A stretch of DNA of 64,000 nt from Ulota crispa (taxonomy: Eukaryota > Streptophyta > Bryopsida > Orthotrichales > Orthotrichaceae). A model generated the notes under the pieces. The model did no database searches. It was not told the origin of the DNA and saw only the letters and a list, made by a program, of their open reading frames with translations. Below, piece by piece: positions 25,401 to 37,500 of the stretch. Each line of letters opens with the position of its first letter. Positions within the stretch are counted from its first letter, which is position 1. The translations under genes and the position numbers were made by a program. The stretch covers positions 18,781,419 through 18,845,418 of the forward strand of contig OY987243.1 of NCBI GenBank assembly GCA_963920765.1, read 5' to 3'.

Positions 25401-28282
25401 TTTTCGTGGCCATCGCATTCGCAGTGGGCTGCCGTAACATAGCTTCTGCGCCCAAGCCATTTGCAGAGCCGTTCAGCAGATGGGTGCTTGCTTCTCTTCG
25501 TTGTTGTTGTGCATGACGCTGTTGCAAGATCTGAAGCTGCCTCTGTTGCAGCTGCTGCTGCTGCTGCTGCTGCACTTGTTGTTGCTGCTGTTGCTGGTGC
25601 TGAGCTTGCTGCTGCTGCTGTACTTGTTGTTGCTGTACCTGCTGCTGTTGAGCTTGCTGCTGCTGCGCTGCCTGCTGCTGTTGGGCTTGTTGTTGAGCCT
25701 GTTGCTGTTGAGCTTGCTGCTGCTGCTGCTGCTGGGCCTGCTGTTGCTGCTGTTGCTGCTGCTGCTGGGCCTGTTGCAGCTCACGAGCCTTCAACTGCTG
25801 TGTCTGCGCAACAGACAAGAACACCAACATTCACCCCATGTTCAAACTCGTCCTACAACGTCTACTTGCTCTCTAACAAATACAAAGATTCCGCTTCCCC
25901 GCGATACAAACATACAAGTAACACAAGACCACGGACGCGCACTCTCAGACACTGCGAGCACTGCCTTCAACGCATCCAAACCATCAACAGTCACCATCCG
26001 TAACCCCGACAGAACCCGTACCAAAAAGCATTGCCGGACGTTGTTTCCTGAACTCATTCTCGGGGTCAAATCATTGTATCATCCCTTACCATGCCTCTCC
26101 AACAATATCTCCAAACAGCCCCACACATCTCAGCGAAAAGTCAAACATACCAGGAATTTCTGACCAAAGCGTACTGTGCCAAGTAAGCACCACAGAAACC
26201 TCACCTCGATGTAAGAGGCCGCCACCTCTGAATGTTTTTCGTTCGTGCGTGCGATGAAGATATCCCAAAACACCGACCACCACTCAAATAGAAATCCTCC
26301 AGGTGCATCAATAGCTGAAAGAGGAAAAGAACAAAGGCTTGCTCATCAGAGGACTAAAACCAAACCCGAGGGGACCGTGCTTCTAAGGATGATCTAAGCA
26401 CTAGAAACTGCTAAACCAAGCTTACAGGGAAAGCCGATGCATCGGACGGCATAACATAACAGCGCTCCGCTTCAAAGTTTATGTTTCACCGGGGATCTCT
26501 ACAACTCTCCTGGAGGCCCATACGGACATTTCAGCTTCGTCACTGAAGCCGCAATCTAATGACGAGATCTTCAGTAAAGATAGGATTTTCTTACCAAGAA
26601 GCTCAAAGACAATGAAAACTCACCGACAGGGTCGGACGAAACTTTGCCCTCGTTCAAAAAGGCCTTTGCCGATGCTTGAAGATTCCTCTTTATGAGATAG
26701 TCGTATATGTACACATCAAGCCTGCAAATCAGAGCCAAAAGTTCTGCCATCACTACAGCCACTATATTTAATCACGCAAAAACAAGAGCATGTATCCCGT
26801 GAAAGGAAAACTCGATCTCCCGAAACCACCGCTGAGAAACGCTCAACGGGGGTAGAGATTTGCCACTGGCACTTCTGAACAACAAACACAAGACATTCCC
26901 ATGGCGAGGACGCTATAAGATTCGTCCTAAATAATCACAGACGCTATCACTAATCTGAGGTCGTTCCGACGGTCATAAACCCACTAGAAGGAGAAGCTCA
27001 CTCTGCATTTCGACGAACACCAAAACACGATCCTGTTTCTGCTCATTTGTCCGTACAGAGACTCCCTGAGAGAATATTTGGGTAAATTTGCCCTAAAACA
27101 CAACTTGAAGCCTTCGTAGATAGCTCAAGCGGAAATGCATCCAATTCCAGGCGACCACTCAAAACTACAGCAATTGGAAAGAATGAGAAACGGCCCGACT
27201 TCAAACTTCCAGGCCATCGGTAGCAATCAAATGCAGGAAGCTAACAACGGACGGTTTGAATTCGAGTGAAAAGGTCTAACGCCTCGTGTACCCTAAACCA
27301 GCCTCCTTTCGTCGACAAATCCTCGCATAACCCGTAATCCTTGAAACCTATCCTTACAGAAAATAATACTTGCAACCGGGAGCACGGTGAGAATGCAAGG
27401 AAGCAATCTAACGACAAAATCTCCAACTGCTATGGTTTGCCACCTTCTCCGTTACACGGTACCAACCACTACAGCTCCGATGCAATCCTTAAGTCCAAAG
27501 TATGTCGGAAAAGAACAAATAGAGCTCCAAAGAGCACAAGTACTCCAGATATTGCTGGCGGGCTGCGGTTTTGAAAACTTAGCTTCTAGGAAAACACCGT
27601 GACACAATTCGACAGTTCAGACCCCCCTAGACGCAGAACTTAGACTACTGCGCAGCCACGAAGGGGTCCTTAAAACCTAACACTCAAACTTGGTCTGTGT
27701 ACGACAAAAACCAGAAGACTAATCAAGACACACTGTTTTGCAAAATGTCGAGCATGTGTATGCCAGCTCAAAAGGAACATAAAATTCAGCACTAAAACAA
27801 ATGTCAGTCAGTAGCAAGCACTTCGACCTCTCCCAGACAGCCTGCTATACTTGCAAGAAATCGCCAGAAAAATCAGTAGCCAGTACAACCAAAACTTTGT
27901 ACTTGAATATCGAAAAAACATTTTCAAACGAAATTAGGAAACAAACCGATTATACCTCGACATTCACTCAATCACACCAAAACAACGGGTAAGAGCTAAA
28001 GCTTCTGCAATTGCACATCCAAGCGGCCAATCGCTTGAAAGTAAAACATCTACTCGAACTTCCCGACACAGTCCGCGCACGGCACTTCAGAAATCCACCG
28101 ACACTCTCCCATTTTGCCCTCTTCCGCACCAGAACCTACGGAACTCGCAGCTCAACATACAAATCGGAAACAAGTCCGCATTTTCGGAAACCTCGGCGAA
28201 CTCAAAATGCCACCACAAAATGCAAAAATTGCCAAACTTCGAAGTCTTACATCTTGTCGGCCTCCCAGTTGCTCTGCGCCAT
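19466..28282 (-). CDS. LUG: LEUNIG-type transcriptional co-repressor (LUFS, polyQ, seven WD40)
   Basis: Plant Groucho/Tup1-like co-repressor that works with SEUSS-type adaptors in the nucleus. Eighteen exons on the - strand: 28282-28251 (ATG), 26721-26624, 26314-26205, 25803-25339, 25074-24905 (uncertain), 24874-24799, 24634-24532, 24399-24326, 24034-23690, 23527-23285, 22575-22327, 21740-21596, 21448-21339, 21080-20931, 20706-20551, 20435-20319, 20059-19850, 19609-19466 (TAA). These give 998 residues in frame. The N-terminal LUFS domain holds a LisH ([20 protein letters not shown]) and [18 protein letters not shown]. Two Gln-rich blocks follow, then GRKRK-like [20 protein letters not shown], then seven WD40 repeats ending DKTVRLWK. 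The exon at 24905-25074 fits the reading frame but shows no LUG similarity. The WDDKDLVP segment before ADMDRF was not found and may be a micro-exon. The start of exon 22575-22327 could be 22563. Confidence 0.93.
23395..23520 (-). repeat. CAG/CAA tract encoding polyglutamine (second block of LEUNIG)
   Basis: On the - strand an impure CAG/CAA/CAC run encodes Gln with some His and Pro between QLAQI and DRVGQLNV. The mixture of codons and interruptions suggests an old coding tract rather than a recent pure expansion. Confidence 0.85.
25500..25790 (-). repeat. CAG/CAA tract encoding the main LEUNIG polyglutamine block
   Basis: About 290 bp of mixed CAG and CAA codons with Ala and Val interruptions, read on the - strand, lies between KARELQQ and the conserved [17 protein letters not shown] segment. 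The complementary frames give long Leu-rich or Ala-rich open frames on + that are artefacts. Length polymorphism is likely. Confidence 0.9.
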
Positions 28283-28894
28283 GGCGACGGACCGAACGAG
28301 CCACACCGATGGACGGCCCCTCCCTCCCACCCGTCGCTTCCCCTGTTCGTCTCCTTTGCTCTTCCGAGCTTTGGTGTGCTCCCAAGCTCGAGCTCCAGGG
28401 TTTGCTCGGCTACGACAGTCACGTGCAGCACCTCCAACGAATTCCGTTGATCTAGGGTGCTCTGTACTGAAGGATCGGCTTCTCTCGTCGTCGTCGTCGT
28501 CGTCACTCCGTCGCGTGGTCCTCGTGCCGGCTTGTATAGGGTTGGCGTTTATGTTCGTTTTTGGAGACCATATGAATGAGCAATTGCGGCCAAGCCAGGG
28601 CCCGTGAATCTAGGCCCGGGCCGGGTTGGATGTTGTGCTGGGTCGGGTAAGCCCCGTCACTTCGTGACATCGAGATGGCTGGAACCTAGCTTCGGGCAGG
28701 GCGTTCTCGGCCCTCCGATCTCAGCGCTCGTCCATTATCGTAGATCTCACAGGGGAACGTTCCAAGGGAACGGGGGCTCATGGACTTATGGCGATTTTGG
28801 TCAGAGCCGTGTCAGAGCCGGGCAGGGTCCAACTGGCACACGCTCCCGTCGCTCAAATTCCCGCAGGTCGGGCACAGGCAGGGTTATTTTTGTT
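28283..28894. other. LEUNIG 5' region and GC-rich spacer
   Basis: GC-rich DNA directly upstream of the LEUNIG ATG, including (CGT)n at about 28480-28503 and a GGGCCCGGGCC-type palindromic patch near 28597-28625. It should carry the LEUNIG promoter and 5' UTR. No TATA box or start site could be assigned. The frames 28604-28969 and 28780-29070 have no recognisable product and run into the next transposon. Confidence 0.45.
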
Positions 28895-29623
28895 GGGAAA
28901 ATTTTGTGGATACCCCCCAGGTTTGCAATAGTGGTAGTCACGGTTGGTGTAAGATTGAGATTTCCTTGAAGATTGAGAAATGGCTGAGCGATTGTAGGAG
29001 CCAATGGAAGCACTTCTTCATGGAAGGAGGTGTGACACCCCTTTTGTGGGTGATGGAGGATGAAGAATGAAAGAATGAAGAATGTTTTACTTAGAGGAAG
29101 GCAATACGGCCACCAATTGGAAAAGCACAAAAAGCAAGGGTCAAAAGTAGCACATGAGCAAGTAAATGGTAAGAGTTCTCACACACAAAAAAATCTCAGG
29201 CCATTTCTCCACGCTTGGGAGACGAGAATTTTTTTTTCTCAATCTTCACGGAACTGGCCTCGTGAGAGTTGCAGACAACTTGGCATGTAGGTTTTCAGTG
29301 AAGATTGAGAAAACAGAAACTCAACTGTGACTACCACTAATATTTTCATAGGTACTTGGTACCCTGCTTTTTCAGAAATATCACAAATACCCTTGGATTA
29401 AAGATTTTAGGCATTTGTTTTGTTATGCATGTCACTTCCTTCTTTCTTTGTAGACAGACTATTTTTTCTTGTTATGTGTGCACACAAAGGAAGAAGGGAA
29501 GTGGCATGCACAATAAAACAAACACCTAATTTTTTTGGTCTAAAGATATTTGTGATATTTTTGAAAAAACAGGGTTATCTATGAAAACGTTGCAAATTTC
29601 AAGGGTATCCATGAAATTTTCCC
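28895..29623. mobile_element. GGGAAAATTTC-family foldback (Mutator-like MITE), with a nested insertion
   Basis: The ends GGGAAAATTTTGTGGATACC and its inverted partner (reading back GGGAAAATTTCATGGATACC) bound the element. The flanking 9-mers are ATTTTTGTT and TTTTTTGTT (8 of 9 identical), a Mutator-sized target duplication. The interior arms carry the family's mirrored AAAGGAAGAAGGGAAGTGGC block. A second, unrelated element (28930-29338) sits inside the left arm. Confidence 0.8.
28930..29338. mobile_element. Nested TIR element, AGTGGTAGTCAC ends, 3-bp duplication
   Basis: AGTGGTAGTCACGGTTG at the left and its inverse at the right agree at 16 of 17 positions. AAT flanks both sides (28927-28929 and 29339-29341). 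Removing the element plus one AAT restores TTTGCAATATTTTCATAGG, which matches the other copies of the host element. The 409-bp interior is non-coding. Superfamily not assigned. Confidence 0.7.
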
Positions 29624-32437
29624 TTTTTTGTTCTTGTTAGGGTAGAGCAACTCACACCCCAAAAATGCACGCAAGTAAGGAAAAAATGGCTAAGAATTGG
29701 AATGAATAAACAATGTGTGCATAATCATCCAATAAATTAGCTAATATAAGTTACTTTCATCCAAAAGTTGGTAGATTTTATGTTTGCGCAAGGATGGAGT
29801 TGGCAATTTCATCCACTTTTCTACCCAAATTTCTTAGTGTACCGTTTGCCAGCACCATTTTGAGGTAAGATTTAAGCAAAAATTCACTAAAAAACTAAAC
29901 ATTAGACTTAGGTACTAACAGTTTGGGTTGTTTTGGGCTAGCCCAAGCTTGGGCCTTCCCAATTCAAAGTTGCATGTCCACCAATGAATCTTAATATGAT
30001 ATTCAATTTTAGCTCAAGTGACTAAAAATATTGCTAAAAAGCTACATTTTCTAAGTTAATACTATATGGTTCACAAATTATTTAGCTACATAGTTTTTTT
30101 GGCAGCAATCTTACAAAATTTAGCCGGTTTAAAGATCACTAGAGTCCATCTAACATTTGCAATGATAAAAAAATTATTGTCCTTTGCATTTGCATGACTA
30201 TCAAAATAATAACTTTTCAAGTATATTTTTTTGGGTATGTAATGAAATTGAAAGAGTGGTAAAAAATTAAAGTGTTGAAGGAAAACCTTTGTTAAAATCA
30301 CACATAGAATATAATTTTGTCAGTTTCAAATAAATTTACAAAATATGCATGAAACTTCAAATAAAATAAAATGAACTTGGGGGACTTATCTAATTGATCA
30401 AAGTGTAGGTATTATTAATTTACTATGATCATTTTGAGTTCAACTCAAATATTTTACTTTGTATCACTTCAAACATACAAGGTTTTGCATTAGTTTGTAA
30501 CTTCAATTTTTTTTCACATAAAGATACAGTCACAAGTGCATCCAATTTTCTAAGATTAGAGTAAAATTGCACAACCAAACTCATCTAAGCCTTTGGCAGT
30601 TTGACGTCTAGGCCTTTTATTGTTCAATTTTGCAATATAGGCCCTAAAGCCCTTTCCCTAAGCATTATTTATGTATTATATTTTTGTATTACTGTATATC
30701 CTTTTTACTTTAGTTGCAAACTTGTTTATCATAGTTTTAGCAATCCCTAGATTTAGGTTTCAGAATCAATACCTTAAAGAGCCCTTTATTAAACCTTTAA
30801 TATCTAGGCTAGTATTTTAAGTGGAAGGTTGCATTTTTTCCACTTATTTTAATTACAACTTCAATATTTTATTTTCCCTTTTCTTTGAAAGGCACTTGTT
30901 TTTGCTTTCCTTTCATAAGGAGGTTTTTTGCAATGTTTGGGGCATTTAAATTTTCAAAGTACAACATTACTTCTAATTGTCTTTTCAAGGTTTAGGATGG
31001 CTAAACTCAATCTCATGTTCATCATGTCTCACTTCTCTATCTCATGTTCATCATGTCTCACTTCTCTCATGAGCTTCAAACTAAAAACTAATAGTTTTAT
31101 TTTTCAATTTTAATTTTAAACTTTTTTTTCATCTTCAATATTTTTTTGGAAATGCTTGAAATTTTCACTTTATCCAATTATGAATGATTGAGAAGGTTTT
31201 AATGAAAAAAGTTCAAGCTAAATTGTGGAATATATCAATGTTAAAAAGGAACAAGTCATTTATATTATTCAATGAAACACATATTAAAATTACTTATTGT
31301 TGTTTTCAAAGGTGATTATAAAATCTTTTTATTATACATTTAGGAAAACTTCAAAATTTTCTATAAAACTATTAGTTAGGAAACTTAGGTTCATTAATAA
31401 TTCAATTGAATATAACTAAAATAGAAAATTAACTAAATATACTTTCTAATACATTGACTTAAATGATTTGACTTACAATTTTTTTAAATAATTCATTTTA
31501 ACCATCATTCATGCAATTTGCATTGAACTTTAATGAAAATATCTTCTTCATTTAATCATGTCATGTGAGATTGTTTAAATAGTAAATGTTTAATAATAAT
31601 AGAAAAAATTATAGTCGTATAATTGCGCAAACCTTCAAGTAAATCAAACAATTGCAAGGTTTTTGTTTTAATCGAAGGTGAACTTATTCACGTGTATTCA
31701 TTCACTTCCAATACAATACGTATTTTGTGAGTATTATGAAAGTTTAATTGAATATTTCATTTGAACAAATACATTCAAGTAAACAAAACAAAAGTCGTTT
31801 GCCTCAATATAGCTCATCATCAGAATCAATCATTGCAAAATTGAGTGCACATGACTTATTCAAATTGACTTGTTACATAAAAACCTCTTGCTTGTTTGTA
31901 TTATACAAAATCGTTTGAATCAAAGCACCTTTTTCATTTCATCAATTAATTGATGGATTCATTTTGATTTATTCATTCATGTAATCTTGAATGCTTTTAC
32001 TTACAAATGATTGTAACTATAGTGAAATGCAAAATTTGAAAAAATAACATAATTAAAAATGTTGTTACATCTTCATGTAATTTTAAAACTAGATTACTTT
32101 TAAGATTTATGTAGTGATTATTCATCTTAGACCAATTGATAAATTTCAAGCATTTTTTCAATTTTAATGGTTGGTTTTGGTTTATTTCATCTTACTTTAA
32201 ATATAATTGATATAGTTCCAAATTTGTTGAGCAATAAAACAACTTGTAACATTTTTGAAAGTTACAATGAAATTATTCAATAGTGAACAAAGTAAGATTA
32301 CATTTACAAAAAAAAAAAACATGCCTTCCTATTTTTAAATGTCATCAATTTTATACCAAAATATCTTATCCAAATTTACCAAAAATAAAGGTTATAGAAA
32401 TAATTGTCCTAACATTTTTGCAATAATTTTTGAATTT
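29624..32437. other. Very AT-rich intergenic tract with dispersed repeat fragment
   Basis: No gene is recognised. Around 30000-30130 there is a fragment of the dispersed repeat that is tandem at 50497 (AGCTCAAGTGACTAAAAATATTGCTAAAAAG, then AATCTTACAAAATTTAGCC). From 31000 to 32400 the DNA is extremely A+T-rich with homopolymer runs. A 29-bp exact tandem duplication (ATCTCATGTTCATCATGTCT...) lies at 31010-31067. Confidence 0.5.
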
Positions 32438-32743
32438 ACTAAACCCCCAAAGCTTCCCATGTATATATAAATGTAAAGAACCAGTTTCATTTTTTTTTAA
32501 TGTAATGTCTAAGAAGGTTTTCTAAGCTACCTAGGCTGCCCCACGTTCAAAAAAAATTACATATCATGCAATAACTTTTGAACCATGTAGTCAAAAGTTA
32601 TGAAAATTGTTGGACCTTGAATCTACTCCTTGGGCACATCATGTGTGAAAATATCTAAGAAAAAAATGAAAACTCCATTTGCAATTAGATGCCCTAAAAT
32701 TGCTATGTTGCTAAAAAAATGTTGTTGGGCCTTTAGGGATTAA
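32438..32743. mobile_element. Diverged half of a TTAA/CCCCTAAA-family hairpin element
   Basis: The segment follows the same order as the right arm of the element at 60362-61092: AAAGCTTCCCATGTATAT, AAAGAACCAGTTTC, CTGCCCCA, TTAGATGCCC, and a degraded end GGGCCTTTAGGGATTAA. Divergence is high, so this is an old copy. Confidence 0.55.
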
Positions 32744-32842
32744 GGATTTACCAAATCATCTACTTTTACATTCAAATGTGTCAAATAAAACTTTGGCTTT
32801 GTGGTTGGTGTACAACACGGTTAGTTTCGTTGATATCAATAA

Positions 32843-33220
32843 TTAATTATAAAGAAGAATTGTTCCTCTTGGAGTCAACAAAATTAGAAAAAAGAATCTT
32901 ATCATTCTTTCAAGAGGAATAAACTGTAGAAGGTAAACGTATTGTTCACTAAGCAACCCCAATGCCAACCCGTAGGTTTGAGGTGTGCACCAGTCATTGT
33001 TGAATCCATAATGGAGCAGTGAATGCCACTTGCACAAGCAAATCTTGCCACATGTGAGCTTTAGAGTTAGTTTGGGAGGGTTGGGATTGGGACCATTGAG
33101 CACATGTATAGGAACACATCCAAATAGTTTCAAGGGCAGTTTAGAGTTGCTAATAAGAACCCTATGAGCTTCAACTTTGCCCTTTAATATAAAATAATCT
33201 ACAATTATTACCTTGTTCAC
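32843..33220 (-). mobile_element. Ty1/Copia-like pol fossil (broken, short)
   Basis: On the - strand a short stretch resembles the region after the integrase core of Copia elements (LPLKLFGCV followed by a PKL motif). It is isolated, without LTRs or other pol domains, and clearly broken. Age looks old. The call is tentative because the similarity is short. Confidence 0.35.
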
Positions 33221-33488
33221 AAAAATTATACTCCAAGATAACTTGTTGAATAGCTAACCCTACGGATTTTTTTCCTAAATTTTTCCAAACCTTGAAGTAC
33301 CCTAAACCCTCACATGCTCGGGTATGGGTACGGTTACCTTAGTCACAAAAAGTCAAATTTTGTATCATCCTTCTCTCTTGTCCTCGTCAGGGCCTCATGT
33401 GGAAATAAGCCCCACAAATATAAAAGACGTTAGAAACATAGAAACCATCACAATCAAAAACCCATAGCGTACAATTATGCCACGATCT

Positions 33489-33713
33489 CTAACGAACCCA
33501 TTGCATTCCATGGCGTTGAATTCCTGCGACCTCACGCTCTTGAAGGGTACACATGGCCGCTCCTGTCGCGACTATAAAAATAAGAAAACCATGAATGCTA
33601 AAGGACTTGCTGGACTGTGAACTGAGAAAGTGTGCCCACTGGAGTCCCGCCGTCACTGCTTCGACCCAGCCGGCTTTGAAAGCGCCAGTGAGCCCGCGCT
33701 TCTCGCTACTCAC
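33489..33713 (-). CDS. Possible small protein exon, unknown function
   Basis: A GC-richer stretch on the - strand encodes a coherent 74-codon frame with a hydrophobic helix (SIHGFLIFIVATGAAMCTLQ) followed by EREVAGIQRHGMQWVR and a TAG stop. The first in-frame start-like codon is GTG and no ATG precedes it, so if real it is a downstream exon or an old gene fragment. It would be divergent from the coiled-coil gene starting at 34528. I do not recognise the family. Confidence 0.3.
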   Translation of the reverse strand: MSSEKRGLTGAFKAGWVEAVTAGLQWAHFLSSQSSKSFSIHGFLIFIVATGAAMCTLQEREVAGIQRHGMQWVR

Positions 33714-34394
33714 ATTCTCACTTCTTACTAGTGAATTCTATTGGCCCCGCCCAAATTCAATCGCCCCCCCGACGTCGATCCCTTCGACGAACCATTAAGC
33801 TTATCCGTCCATTCCACTAGCGGCAAAAGGCTCCCGTCTATCCCCGCTTTCCTCGTTGCACGGGCTTGAATGGTTCATCGCAGCGCCTTGACAACGGCAG
33901 AATCTCGGCATTTTTGCCCGAATTCATCAGTTTAGGGTTTTCTCGTTTAGTTTTGTTTGGATGAGTGCAATTTTTTTGGCGATGGCGCGAGATCGACGTT
34001 GCGGCAATGGCGAAGGTGGCGAAGGCCTGAGGAATATGTTCGTATGTGCCAGGAGAGCGATCTAGGGTTTGAAGTTGGATTTTCAAGTTTGGAGGGAGCG
34101 ACATTTATACCGTGGGCGTTGCTAGATTGGAATGTGAGTTGAGGATGGTGAGAGCTGTGTATTCGAGGAAGGAAACATTCCTTTGACTTGTAATCGGACA
34201 TTCGCTTCCAATGGATGGAGATATGGTGCCACACGGCATTTGGACAGTGATGTCAGGGTAGTCGGTTCTTGTTGTCGGTGCTGGGAGCGACTCTTGAGTT
34301 GGAGAGAGGGATTGTGCAATGGACGGTTGGAAACGGGATTGGTAGCGGCGATATAGTGGTTAGCATTGGGAATTGTGATGGCTACGGTGATGCG

Positions 34395-34541
34395 ATGGCC
34401 ATTATTAAGGCCTACGCAGTGCGCAAGCACGGGATCAAGGGTACTCTGCAAGTGCCATTCGTTTCACGGCCGTTGGAGAAAGTGCTGCTCGGTAACTCTC
34501 AGGAGGTCTGGACAACGTGGGAGCAGGATGGGAGCATTTGA
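34395..34541 (+). other. Upstream ORF overlapping the coiled-coil gene start
   Basis: An ATG-started 48-codon frame (MAIIKAYAVRKHGIKG...) ends with TGA at 34539-34541. It overlaps the ATG of the main gene (34528) by 14 bases in another frame. The frame stays open upstream to about 34269. If in the transcript, it would restrict initiation at the main start. Whether it is translated or conserved is unknown. Confidence 0.35.
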
Positions 34542-37500
34542 CGATACGAGGTCGGAGCCAGTCATGAACGGGGCCTCTTTTTCCAGTGAACCTGGTACTC
34601 TGGCCTTGCTATTTTCTAACGGGCAAGGGGATGATGGCTCGTTTGCGTCGCGTCAAGAGGTGTCGCTCAATCTGCGCAGCGAAAATGACGAGTCCAATGA
34701 GTACGGGTGCATTTTTTCCCCTCTTCTCACAGTGAACTTTTTCTTGTTAGTTGTAATACTCGAGTGTTGAGCACCGCGAACGATGGATCGTGATGTTGTT
34801 CATCTTTGTGGAGTATCTTGCTGCCGTTTGGAAATTTAGATATCACTGGGTATTTGTAGCACGGATTGCAGAGCTTTCTAAAATTCGAATGAAGATGTTT
34901 TTGGAGAAGTGCTTCTGGCTGCGATTGGAATTTAGCAAGACATCGTTAGCTAAGCCACGTTATCAGCTTATAATCGGTGCCGTTTTTGCATCAGAAACAT
35001 CTTTCTTGATCTTGAAACAAGTAATGGCTATTTTTTGTTCTTAATTCATACTTCAGTAAGCTATGACTGCATTGAACATGAGTGGACGGTGCTCGCTCCT
35101 AAGTAACATTAGACCAAGAGGAGACTGAGGGCCAGTACATGCGTAACAAACTCACGAGTTCTTAGTGTTTAGGCAAGGAAAGCTTTTTCTTGTTGAAATC
35201 GGTTTGAAGTGGTGAAGAGGGCAGTAATTTGCACAGAACTAACAGAGTGGGAATTTACATCAGTTGTATTTATCTTTATTACTCCAGGCTGTATGACAAG
35301 CTTGAAGAAAATGCAATGTTTAATGAGTCGGGCAATGAAGGAGCGGAAAACGAGGTTGAATCAGAGGAAGAATTGGACTCTGAGCAGGCGCATGTTGAAC
35401 AGGTAGAAGCTCGGATTAGTACTTCATATCTGCACGCAAGCCAATTACTCGAAGCAGTTAACAGAACCTTGGATGGACTTGAAGATGGCCTTGTAAAGCA
35501 TGCAGAGGTAAATTTTTGAGTGTCAATTTGACAAGGGTTGATCTACTTTTAATACTCTTCGTCGGTTTGTTAACAAACACGTATTTGTAACAATCTTCCA
35601 ATCCTTCTGTGCAGAATCTCGAAGCTTCTACTCTGTCTGAGGACTTCGTCTTTTCTGGAGTGGGTGATTCTTCTGTCACGTGTTTACTTACTCTTTGCAT
35701 CATATTCCTGCATACGTGAGATGTTTAGTTCGATTGGCAAAGCTTGGCTCTTCAGGCGGCTCTCCGTTTGCTTAGTATGAGGTCGTGAGATATTTTAGGA
35801 ATTTCAGTTTATGTTTTGGCGGAATTTTTCTTGTTGATGAAGTAATTATTATGGACTCAATCGTTCTTGGAACTGAATGTTATGAGTCAATGACATGCAG
35901 GACGTCGCTGCAGGGTTGGACCATACAGCTGGCGAAATAAGTTCACAGGTCAGGAGCTTAAGTTTTGTTTGAGATAGTCAATAGCACAATTGTGTCCTGG
36001 CTGACACCGTTACAATGTTCACCTGAACAATCTCTCGAAGGTTTCTCGTCTAAATTGTTGGGTTGAGATCCTATATAATCTTATCTGACGTATTTCTTTG
36101 TATGGAGAGACTTGTATTACCCGAAGCAGTTGTGGCCATAAAGGCTGCGTGAAGGCAGGCTGAGGACGCTTTTCTTGAGAATAATCTAATTATCGTGTTG
36201 TGCACTGAGTGCTATTTATTTGTCTCTAACCTGTATTTCCCGTTTGTATGTTTTTTAAAAATAACGTACAGAGTTAAGAAGTCCCGTCTAATTGTTGTGC
36301 TCATCCTTACGAATACAGGCACCGGAGATGGAGCAGATGCGAGAGGAGATTGAAGTCCGGGATAATCTTCTCGAAATGTTGCGGCTGGAAGCCGTCGAAG
36401 CTTCCCAGACACTAAAATCTGCTACGCAAGTAATGTCCAAAGGATGTGGAGCTCATTCATCGTATAGTAATCTTTGCATTCTTGTACATTTTGTGCTGCT
36501 GGGTTGCGGTGAATCTTTTCGCTTTGCTCTTTCCTATTATGAACTATGTCCCGAGCAATTGTTACTGGGATGAACGCTCACTCAAATAAGAACGGTGCGT
36601 CTTGCAACACAGGCCATGGTAGTAGCAAAGGGCAAGATAATCTACTTGCAGGAGCAACTGGCCACAGCATCTGGCTTTCTTCAGGAGGAGAGAGAAGCTA
36701 CTCAACGAGCTCTTGATCTCTTCTCCAATTCGTTATTGGTACGTTTTCACAAGATTTCATTCCTTGCGTATCTTTTTTCAAATAGACTGCTTCTAGTGAT
36801 GTCCAAGTTATGTAACTGTGCCCCTTGGTTTTCAATCGGCGTCACAGTTTTGCTGTTGCTACTCAGAAGTAACGCATTATCTGACTTGGGTTTATCTGTT
36901 GTCAGCACGTTCTGCGTAACTACGTTATATGCTAAAGTTGTTCTATGAATGATGGAATTGTGTTCTACTATTCTGTTCTGCGACTTGTATTTGTTGTGGA
37001 ACTTCATAACTGGAGCTATATTATATCGCCGTGTTAACAAGAGATGCTGGTTTTCTTCAAATGCACTGTATTTTACTGTATTTTCTGAGCTGATTTAAAC
37101 TTTGCCGGTATTTAGCATCTTTGAGTTGTGTATCAAATTGTGATTTGAGTCTCACTCCTACTAAATAATTCAACGTATCTTTCACTGTAGGCTCTATCAG
37201 ATGCAGAAGCACGTGTAAAAGAGCTTGAAAAGCAAGTTGAGATCGGTATGCAAGAATCGCAAATTACGGACTATTCTGCAGAGGTGGACTCGTTGGAGGT
37301 ATGTATTGTATGCCATCACTTTAGTTGTGGATATTCTTTGAATTATGTTTCAGTTTCCTTCTAGCATTCAAAGAAATGGTTTGAGGTGCACGTATATTGT
37401 GTGCAGAGCTTGTTGGACACCAAAGAGAAGCTTATTCAATCCATGCGTGATGACAATCGTCGCAATGCTGATATGCTCGGTGCTGCTGCTGAAACTCGAA

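Noticed and set aside
25461-26163. Leu-rich and Ala-rich + strand frames of 180-227 codons
   Set aside because: They are the complement of the LEUNIG polyglutamine exon, which has strong homology on the - strand.
28604-29130. + and - frames of about 100-120 codons upstream of LEUNIG
   Set aside because: They run into the borders of two nested transposons and match no family.
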